A stretch of DNA of 64,000 nucleotides, from assembly GCA_963709395.1 (NCBI GenBank), contig CAVPWP010000001.1:248001-312000 (forward strand), written 5' to 3'. Positions 58,440 through 64,000 of this stretch are shown piece after piece. Position numbers and translations under genes: made by a program. This DNA comes from CAVPWP01 sp963709395 (GTDB lineage: Bacteria; Pseudomonadota; Alphaproteobacteria; Rhodobacterales; Rhodobacteraceae). Position 1 is the stretch's first letter, and each line of letters starts with the position of its first letter. The notes under the pieces were generated by a model that saw only the letters and a list, made by a program, of their open reading frames with translations, was not told the DNA's origin and ran no database searches.

Positions 58440-58459
58440 GTGGTCCTCCGATGTTCCTC

Positions 58460-58613
58460 GATGTCCGTCGGTCTCGTGATGTCCGTCGGTCTCTTGCCCC
58501 CGAAGCTCGGCCCCCGAAGCTCGGCCCCCGAGGGGATCCGGCTCCGGACGCGTTGCGCCCCCAAAGGGGTCCGCCCCAGATCAGGCCCCAGATCAGGCCC
58601 AGATCAGGCCCAG
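58460..58613. repeat. Three consecutive short tandem repeats between M24 and E1 alpha genes
   Basis: Three different repeats in 150 bases: GATGTCCGTCGGTCTC twice (58460, 58478, period 18); CCCCCGAAGCTCGG twice plus a partial third copy (from 58497, period 14); and CAGATCAGGCCC three to four times (about 58576-58613, period 12-13). They fill most of the 201-base gap. No gene is apparent in the gap. Confidence 0.85.
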
Positions 58614-58640
58614 ACAGCCCGGGCCGGACCCGTGGGGAGG

Positions 58641-59939
58641 TCAGTACCGGTTCGCGATCGGCAGTTCCTCGGCCGGGAACAGCGAGATCACCTCGCAGCC
58701 CGTGTCCGTCACGACCACCTCTTCCTCGATCCGCGCCGCCGAGTAGCCGTCCGCCGCCGGGCAGTAGGTCTCCAGCGCGAACACCATCCCGGTCTCGATC
58801 ACCATCGGGTTCTCCAGGCTCACCGCCCGGCTGATGATCGGACGCTCGTGCAGCGCCAGGCCCAGCCCGTGCCCGAACTGAAGCCCGAAGGCACTGAGCT
58901 CGTCCGGGAACCCAAGGCTCTGCGCCGTCGGCCAGACCTCGGCCACACGGTCCGTCGTCACCCCCGGCTTGATCCGGTCGATCGCGAGGTCCAGCCACTC
59001 GCGCGCCTTCACATAGGCGTCGTGCTGCACCGGCGTCGCCCGCCCGATGTTGAACGTCCGGTAATAGCAGGTCCGGTAGCCCTGGTAGCTCTGCAGGATG
59101 TCGAAGAACGCCTGGTCGCCCGGCCGGAAGTAGCGGTCCGTGAAGTTGTGCGGATGCGGGTTGCACCGCTCGCCCGAGATCGCGTTGATCGCCTCGACGT
59201 CGTCCGACCCCATCTCGTAGAGCATCTTGTTGGCCATCGCCACGATGTCGTTCTCGCGGATCCCCGGCTTCAGCTCCTCCCAGATCATGTGGTAGACGCC
59301 GTCCACCATCGACGCCGCCTGCGTCAGAAGCTGGATCTCGTCCACGTTCTTGATCTCGCGCGCGCCCAGCATGATCTGCTGGCCGTCCACCACGTTCAGA
59401 CCCGCCTCCTGCAGCGCGAAGAACATCGCCGTCTCGGCATAGTCCACGCCCACCGGCATGTCCGCCATGCCCGCGTCCCGGATCAGACCCGCGATCTCCT
59501 CGGCATAGCGCTTCATCAGCCCGAAGGACGGCGGGATCGTCCCGCGCATCCCCACGACGCCCGCCCGCATGTGCTCGGGATCGAGCCAGTCCGCGAACTT
59601 GCGGTGATGCACCGCCGCCGACCCGAAGTCCCACACGTAAGGCTCGTCATCCCCGGTCAGAAGGCAGAACCGGCACATCTTGTCCCGCTCCCACTCCCCG
59701 ATCTTCGTCCCCGACACATACCGGATGTTGTTCACGTCGAACATCAGAAGCGACCCGCACTGCGACGTCTTCAGCGCCTCCTTCGCTCGGCTCAGACGAT
59801 ACCGCCGCAACCGGTCGTGATCCACGCGACGCTCGAAATCAACAGACGTATGCCCCCACGCAGGCAAACGCCCCTCCCAGCGCCAGTGTGGATCCATGTC
59901 CCCAGGCTGCAATATCCGCGGGTTCAATGCTTGGTTCAT
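58641..59939 (-). CDS. M24 (pita-bread) family protein with incomplete metal site
   Basis: 432 residues of the aminopeptidase P/creatinase fold. Metal-ligand positions compared with methionine aminopeptidase: Asp kept in FFDILQSYQGY, second Asp replaced by Cys in YRTCYYRTF, His kept in GHGLGLALHE, both Glu kept (FALETYCPA, RIEEEVVV). A related group of unknown function occurs in marine alphaproteobacteria near 2-oxoacid dehydrogenase genes, from memory. Probably not an ordinary metallopeptidase. GGAGG lies nine bases before ATG 59939. Confidence 0.8.
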   Translation of the reverse strand: MNQALNPRILQPGDMDPHWRWEGRLPAWGHTSVDFERRVDHDRLRRYRLSRAKEALKTSQCGSLLMFDVNNIRYVSGTKIGEWERDKMCRFCLLTGDDEPYVWDFGSAAVHHRKFADWLDPEHMRAGVVGMRGTIPPSFGLMKRYAEEIAGLIRDAGMADMPVGVDYAETAMFFALQEAGLNVVDGQQIMLGAREIKNVDEIQLLTQAASMVDGVYHMIWEELKPGIRENDIVAMANKMLYEMGSDDVEAINAISGERCNPHPHNFTDRYFRPGDQAFFDILQSYQGYRTCYYRTFNIGRATPVQHDAYVKAREWLDLAIDRIKPGVTTDRVAEVWPTAQSLGFPDELSAFGLQFGHGLGLALHERPIISRAVSLENPMVIETGMVFALETYCPAADGYSAARIEEEVVVTDTGCEVISLFPAEELPIANRY

Positions 59940-60011
59940 CTCAAAAATCCTCCATTGGTGCAGTGCGAGGTGACGCGGCTGCGGCAGAGATTCTCCTGCC
60001 GTGTTTACGCT

Positions 60012-60041
60012 ATACTACAGCCTATGCAATCGTTCGCACAA
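60012..60041 (-). promoter_or_regulatory. Candidate promoter and operator of the M24-E1-E2 operon
   Basis: Minus strand TTGTGC (60036-60041), 18 bases, TAGTAT (60012-60017), about 72 bases before the M24 ATG. An imperfect palindrome TGCGAACGATTGCA (60025-60038, 10 of 14 symmetric) lies between the boxes, where a LacI/GntR-type regulator would block transcription. Confidence 0.45.
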
Positions 60042-60082
60042 CCTCTTGCCGTCATTTCGGGCAACTTTTGTCCCGTGCGGCG

Positions 60083-61150
60083 TCAGGCCGAAAGCTGCGC
60101 GGCCATCCAGTCTCCGACCTGCGTGCGGTACTTGTAGGGCCGGTTGTTGGCGACATGATTGCCGTCGGCCACCATGTTCAGCGTGACCTGCCCGGACACC
60201 GCCGAGGCCAGCCGCTGGGCATGATCGGGCGGAATCACCCGGTCGAGCGCGCCGCCCACGATATAGACCGGACAGATGATGCGCTCGGCCACCCCGGCCA
60301 GAGACATCCGCCTGGCGACCGCAAGGGCGGCCTCTTCGCTGCCGGTGCGCGTCCGCACCACGAAGGCCGCCCGCGTCAGGCCCGGCGCCCGCTCGAAGGC
60401 CTCGGAGAAATCAAACGGCCCGGTCAGGGAGACGCAGGCGCGGACCCGGGGCTCGAAGGCGGCGGCGCGCGGCGCGTAATAGCCGCCAAGGCTGACCCCC
60501 CAGAGCCCGACCCGGCCCGCGTCCACATCTGCGCGGGTTTCAAGCCAGTCGATCACCGCCCCGACCGGCCCTTCGTATTCGGGCAGGATTCCGTGGGCGG
60601 CTTCCGCCTCGCCCTGCCCCGGCCCGTCGAAGGCCAGCGTCGCCAGTCCGCGATCGAGGAACACCTGTTCGTTCGTGTGCATCTCTTCCTTGGTGGAATC
60701 GAGGCCCATGACCATGACCACCACGGGCGGCCGGTCGACGCCGCGTGGCCGGCGCAGAATGCCGTAAAGCGTGTCGCCGTTCCACGGGATCGCCACACGC
60801 TCGCCGGGCGGGTCGAGCAGCGGCAACGCGCGCCTTCGCGCCGCCACGGCCTTGGCATGCGCGGCATTCATCTGAGGGATGTCATGCACGAACAGGAACT
60901 TGCCGAAGTGGTAGCAGACCGCCGCCGTGGTGAAATGCTCGCCCGCGCTCAGGCCATAGCCCGCCGCCTCCGACTCCTCGCCCAGGGCCAGATGAACATC
61001 GCCCCGCGCGACCCAGGCCGCACACCAGTCTTCCCAGCGGTCGATGCCGTCGGTCACATCCTGAAAATCGGCCAGCGGCACGCCGTTCGCCACCAGGCGG
61101 TGCGACCAGTGCGCAGCCGCCGCCGCGACGCGGGGATCCTTCTCACTCAT
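60083..61150 (-). CDS. Alpha/beta hydrolase, dihydropseudooxynicotine-hydrolase-like
   Basis: 355 residues. Helical N-terminal lid (AHWSHRLVANGVPLADFQDV, AGEHFTTAAVCYHFGKFLFV), then the hydrolase fold: FDGPGQGEAE, nucleophile elbow GVSLGG, acid in GGALDRVIP, His in DGNHVANN. The build (lid plus FrsA-like core) is that of 2,6-dihydropseudooxynicotine hydrolase, a C-C bond hydrolase. ATG 61150 is chosen; upstream sequence belongs to a broken ABC gene. Confidence 0.78.
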   Translation of the reverse strand: MSEKDPRVAAAAAHWSHRLVANGVPLADFQDVTDGIDRWEDWCAAWVARGDVHLALGEESEAAGYGLSAGEHFTTAAVCYHFGKFLFVHDIPQMNAAHAKAVAARRRALPLLDPPGERVAIPWNGDTLYGILRRPRGVDRPPVVVMVMGLDSTKEEMHTNEQVFLDRGLATLAFDGPGQGEAEAAHGILPEYEGPVGAVIDWLETRADVDAGRVGLWGVSLGGYYAPRAAAFEPRVRACVSLTGPFDFSEAFERAPGLTRAAFVVRTRTGSEEAALAVARRMSLAGVAERIICPVYIVGGALDRVIPPDHAQRLASAVSGQVTLNMVADGNHVANNRPYKYRTQVGDWMAAQLSA

Positions 61151-61166
61151 CTCTGTGTTCCTTTCA

Positions 61167-61370
61167 TCATGCCAAAGAAGGCTCTGCTTGCCACACCCCC
61201 GACGGCCCGATGAACGAAACCAACTCGCCCTGCCGGATGCGAAAGGTCGCATCGTCCAGGGCCACGACCGGGCAGGGAAACTCCATGCCCGCCCCCCTGG
61301 CCTCGATCACCGGGCGGGCCTGCTCCGGGCTGCCCTCCGCCGCCAGCCGTGCGGCTCCCTGCGCGGTCAT
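61167..61370 (-). pseudogene. ABC transporter ATPase, N-terminal fragment
   Basis: 67 codons: an ABC ATPase start (EFPCPVVALDDATFRIRQGE, LVSFIGPSG) that breaks off in the middle of Walker A and ends with VWQAEPSLA and a stop. The remaining 200 residues or so are missing, and the hydrolase gene begins 16 bases later. The start has an intact GGAGAG site. The NitT/TauT type is the likeliest family. Evidently a deletion remnant. Confidence 0.75.
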
Positions 61371-61524
61371 CCTGCTCTCCCTTCGAACCTCGTGCGGCGG
61401 TCCCCCGCCGGCATCCCATCTTCCTTGTGGCGCATCGTCCGGCGATCCGCGCAATCGATTTCCCGATCGGCGCTGCAACGTCACACTTCGCTTCCCGAAA
61501 CTCGCTGCTCCGTGCGTGCCCGGA

Positions 61525-61971
61525 TCAGTACTTGCCGACAAGCACCGCGCCCACGAGGACCAGCACGAACCCGATCACCCGGGGCAGCGAGATCTCTCGC
61601 ACCGCGAGGCCGAAGGCACCGAAATGGTCCGCCAGCATCGAGCCCAGCAACTGCCCGGCGATGATGCAGACAAAGAACACCAGCGCCCCCGTCACGGGCG
61701 CGATCACGACGCCCGAGACGACGAAGAGCGCCCCGAAGATCCCAGCGAAATAGGCCCACCATGGCACCGTCGACAGCGTGGCGCGGTTGATCTCGCCCGA
61801 TCCCGTCACGACGACGATCACCAGTGCGAAGAACAGGGCAACGAAGATCTGGATCGCCGATGCGCCCATCGCGCTGCCCACCGCGCGCGAGACGATCGCG
61901 TTCAGGGGCGGCTGGGCCGCGACCAGCACCCCGACGGCGATCGCCGCCAGCATATAGGGGATCGCCTGCAT
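61525..61971 (-). CDS. YdcZ-type DMT transporter (DUF606)
   Basis: 148 residues, five predicted membrane helices (MLAAIAVGVLVAAQPPLNAI, YFAGIFGALFVVSGVVIAPV, VIGFVLVLVGAVLVGKY). Half-size DMT protein expected to dimerise; substrate unknown. Two bases after the glutathione transferase gene. The frame is intact. Confidence 0.85.
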   Translation of the reverse strand: MQAIPYMLAAIAVGVLVAAQPPLNAIVSRAVGSAMGASAIQIFVALFFALVIVVVTGSGEINRATLSTVPWWAYFAGIFGALFVVSGVVIAPVTGALVFFVCIIAGQLLGSMLADHFGAFGLAVREISLPRVIGFVLVLVGAVLVGKY

Positions 61972-61972
61972 T

Positions 61973-62761
61973 TCAGCCCTCCGCCGGCGCCATGTGTCGC
62001 GCCTTCAATTCCGCCAGATGCGGGTATTTCTCGGTCAGAAGCGCCCCGTGATAAAAGGTGCGCCCGAATTCCGGCGTGGCCCGGATGCGGTCGAGCCACT
62101 CCTGAACCGCGGGGTGGTCGTCCCACAGGGACCCGAGGTTGATGTCGTCCATCCGCACGATGATCGGCATGATCGCAAGGTCGACAAGGCACAGCTGCGT
62201 CCCCATGATCCAGGGCCCGCCGCTGTCCGAAAGCCAGCCCGCCATGCGCTCGACCCCGCGGCGCAGACGCCCCATCGCCTCGTCCATATCGGCCTGCGGG
62301 AACCCGGTCCGGCCCATCCGCATCAGGAACTCGCGCCGAAGCGGCTTGCTGTCGCACAGCGCCTGGAAGGCCTCGTCGCTCATGGCCTGGAAATGCGGCA
62401 GGAAGGCAAGGTTGTAGGACGGCACCCGAACCGCGGGTGTCGGCACCTCGTCGACGAACCGCATCATCGCGCGCAGCCGCGCCACTTCGTGCGGGTCCTC
62501 GGGGCGCATCCGCGCCACGTCGGGAAGAATATCCTCGAGGTATTCAAGGATCACCGCGCTGTCGATCACCGGCACGCCGTCATGCACGAGGGACGGCACG
62601 ACGCCATTGGGGTTGATTGCAAGATACTCCGGTTTCAGCTGGTCACCGGAAAAGAGGTCCAGCTTGTGTTCCTCGAACTCCAGCCCCTTGGCGTGCAGCG
62701 CATAGCGCACACGCTGGCTGCAGGTCGATTGCGGCGCGTTGTAAAGGACAAATCCGGCCAT
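61973..62761 (-). CDS. Glutathione S-transferase family protein
   Basis: 262 residues: thioredoxin-like N-terminal domain (LYNAPQSTCSQRVRYALHAK, NPNGVVPSLVHDGVPVIDSA) and helical C-terminal domain (GPWIMGTQLCLVDLAIMPII). The Ser-Thr-Cys-Ser near residue 12 is the likely glutathione-activating site. In a catabolic setting such enzymes isomerise or cleave aromatic intermediates. It follows the permease gene by three bases. Confidence 0.88.
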   Translation of the reverse strand: MAGFVLYNAPQSTCSQRVRYALHAKGLEFEEHKLDLFSGDQLKPEYLAINPNGVVPSLVHDGVPVIDSAVILEYLEDILPDVARMRPEDPHEVARLRAMMRFVDEVPTPAVRVPSYNLAFLPHFQAMSDEAFQALCDSKPLRREFLMRMGRTGFPQADMDEAMGRLRRGVERMAGWLSDSGGPWIMGTQLCLVDLAIMPIIVRMDDINLGSLWDDHPAVQEWLDRIRATPEFGRTFYHGALLTEKYPHLAELKARHMAPAEG

Positions 62762-62764
62762 GCC

Positions 62765-63796
62765 CTAGTCCCAGTTCAGGATGCGGGGAAGTTTCTTGTG
62801 CAACGCCAGCGTGCCCACGATCCCCAGCGGGAAGAACATCAGCGACAGCATCATGATCAGGCCGGTCGCAAGGATGTTGATCTCGGACGCGCCCAGCGTG
62901 GCCACGAAAAGCTCGTTGAAGGCCACGATCATGATCGCGCCGACCACGGGTCCCGCGACGGTTCCCTTGCCGCCCAGGATGCACATCAGAACCATGTTCA
63001 CCGAGATCAGGATCACAAGGTAGATGTTGGGCCGGATGTAAGTGAGGTACTCGCCCCAGACCGCGCCCGCCATGCCCACGAAGAACGCCGACAGAGCGAA
63101 GGCAAGGGTCTTGTAGAACCGGGTGTCTATCCCTGCGCTTTCGGCCTTGATCTCGTCCTTCGAGATCGCGCGCAGGCCAAGCCCGAACTTCGAATGCTTG
63201 ATCTTGTAGGACGACCAGACCGCGAAGGCCGCCATCACGACGAAAGCGTAGTAGTACGGCAGCTTGGCCCATTGCACCGGCAGGTCGTTGGCCTGCAGCG
63301 CCACGCCCGCGGCCCCGCCCACGAAATGCCAGTTCTCGAAGAAGATCCGGAAGATCATCACCAGTGCCAGCGACGAGATGATGAAGGAGGGCCCCCGCAC
63401 CCGCAGCGTGATCAGCCCGATGAGGAATCCCACGACCCCCGCGACCAGACCCGCTATCGGAGCCATCACGATGGTCGAGATGCCGTAGCGGGCGAAGATC
63501 ATGCCGGCGAAATAGCCGCCGATCGCGAAGAACACGTTGTGACCCAGCGAGATATAGCCGGTGTATCCGCCCAGGATGTTCCATCCCGAAGCCATCACCA
63601 CATAGCAGGCGGTGAAGAGCACAAGGTGCAGCAGGTAGTTGTAGTTGCCCACGAACTGCAGCGCCGGAAGCGCCAGCAGGATCGCGAGGACCAGAAGCGG
63701 GAACCAGGTCGCGCGCTTCTTGTCGACCGAGGCGGCGATGCTTGCGTTATAGTCGCGGCGTGCCGCGATCACGTCACCTGTGTCGAGACTAGCCAT
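62765..63796 (-). CDS. livM: Branched-chain amino acid-type ABC permease LivM
   Basis: 343 residues, eight to nine membrane helices. GYTGYISLGHNVFFAIGGYF and ALSAFFVGMAGAVWGEYLTY are hallmark LivM sequence, with GGKGTVAGPVVGAIMIV near the C-terminus. In Rhodobacteraceae such systems import many amides, amino acids and aromatic acids. The start overlaps the livH stop. Confidence 0.9.
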   Translation of the reverse strand: MASLDTGDVIAARRDYNASIAASVDKKRATWFPLLVLAILLALPALQFVGNYNYLLHLVLFTACYVVMASGWNILGGYTGYISLGHNVFFAIGGYFAGMIFARYGISTIVMAPIAGLVAGVVGFLIGLITLRVRGPSFIISSLALVMIFRIFFENWHFVGGAAGVALQANDLPVQWAKLPYYYAFVVMAAFAVWSSYKIKHSKFGLGLRAISKDEIKAESAGIDTRFYKTLAFALSAFFVGMAGAVWGEYLTYIRPNIYLVILISVNMVLMCILGGKGTVAGPVVGAIMIVAFNELFVATLGASEINILATGLIMMLSLMFFPLGIVGTLALHKKLPRILNWD

Positions 63797-64000
63797 TATG
63801 CCAACTCCGGTTTTTCGCCAAACAGGCCCTGCGGCCGGACAAGCAGCACCACGAAGAGCGCCACGAAGAAGGTCAGCGTCGACCAGGTCGCACCGAAGTA
63901 GAACCCGACGAAGGCCGCCACGACCGAAAGGATGTAGGCGGCAAGCACGGTGCCGAGAATCGACCCCATGCCCCCGAGCACGACGAGCGACATCAGGATC
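63796..64000 (-). CDS. livH: Branched-chain amino acid-type ABC permease LivH (5' end cut by window edge)
   Basis: Last about 67 codons of LivH: SLVVLGGMGSILGTVLAAYI, a membrane segment, and the end VVLLVRPQGLFGEKPELA, the usual LivH tail. The rest lies beyond the right edge. TGATG overlap with livM. Confidence 0.88.
   Translation of the reverse strand, partial: ILMSLVVLGGMGSILGTVLAAYILSVVAAFVGFYFGATWSTLTFFVALFVVLLVRPQGLFGEKPELA

Noticed and set aside
58460..58613. CRISPR array
   Set aside because: Repeats are 12-18 bases and directly adjacent, without unique spacers, and no cas gene is present.
56404..59634. Minus-strand open frame of 1076 codons
   Set aside because: Only its last 341 codons (E1 beta) match a family; the rest is low-complexity Gly/Arg/Ala and lies over the E1 alpha and M24 genes in another frame.

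Overview
The window is a GC-rich stretch of an alphaproteobacterial chromosome, almost certainly from the Rhodobacteraceae (Roseobacter/Rhodobacter group). The evidence is the dusB-ntrB-ntrC-ntrY-ntrX block with GAFTGA-less regulators, fused ispDF, a lipoyl domain on the pyruvate dehydrogenase E1 beta chain, DUF6456/DUF6477-type proteins, a VPLPA-type sorting tail and remains of an RcGTA-type gene transfer agent next to cysE. I see no tRNA, rRNA, CRISPR array or insertion sequence, and no gene-free stretch longer than 300 bases.

Layout. 1-6985 (minus): nitrogen regulation, dusB-ntrB-ntrC and ntrY-ntrX, with ntrX cut by the left edge. 7185-9282 (plus): ispDF, pgpA and a CinA-type amidase, coupled by ATGA overlaps. 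9301-16490: COQ10-like protein, hpt, two c-type cytochromes, VPLPA-CTERM protein, lipA and two lineage-specific proteins. 16498-28884: MttB-like methyltransferase, guaA, DUF218 protein, two DMT transporters, OmpP1/FadL porin, a P-loop ATPase, a Glu111-type MetA, a lipoprotein hydrolase, ppk2, a TetR regulator and a small outer-membrane barrel. 28916-35218 (minus): a PotABC-type ABC transporter without a binding protein, rplM-rpsI, a DUF3179 protein and two overlapping cyclophilins. 35370-42573 (plus): pgk, class I aldolase, ftsB-like gene, pdhA-pdhB-small ORF-pdhC and an AhpD-like protein. 42561-47483: cysE, a DksA/TraR zinc-finger gene, and a gene transfer agent cluster reduced to its two ends. 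47726-50158: mltG and fabF.

50282-64000 (minus) looks like a catabolic accessory region. It holds a two-subunit molybdenum hydroxylase, a second 2-oxoacid dehydrogenase system whose E2 is split over two genes, a succinate-semialdehyde-type dehydrogenase, an M24 pita-bread protein lacking one metal ligand, a dihydropseudooxynicotine-hydrolase-like enzyme, a broken ABC ATPase, a YdcZ-type transporter, a glutathione transferase and a branched-chain amino acid permease pair cut by the right edge.

Caution on quality: about 40 single-base frameshifts, nearly always one extra base, interrupt otherwise perfectly conserved housekeeping genes. I treat these as sequence errors and give one feature per gene across the frame changes. 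Two other breaks are different in kind, because family sequence is missing: the terL::g15 junction and the truncated ABC ATPase. They look like real deletions.

The most interesting items are the collapsed gene transfer agent with an in-frame terL::g15 join and a good promoter in front, the split/degenerate E2 system beside a metal-ligand-deficient M24 protein, and several sharp palindromes upstream of individual genes.
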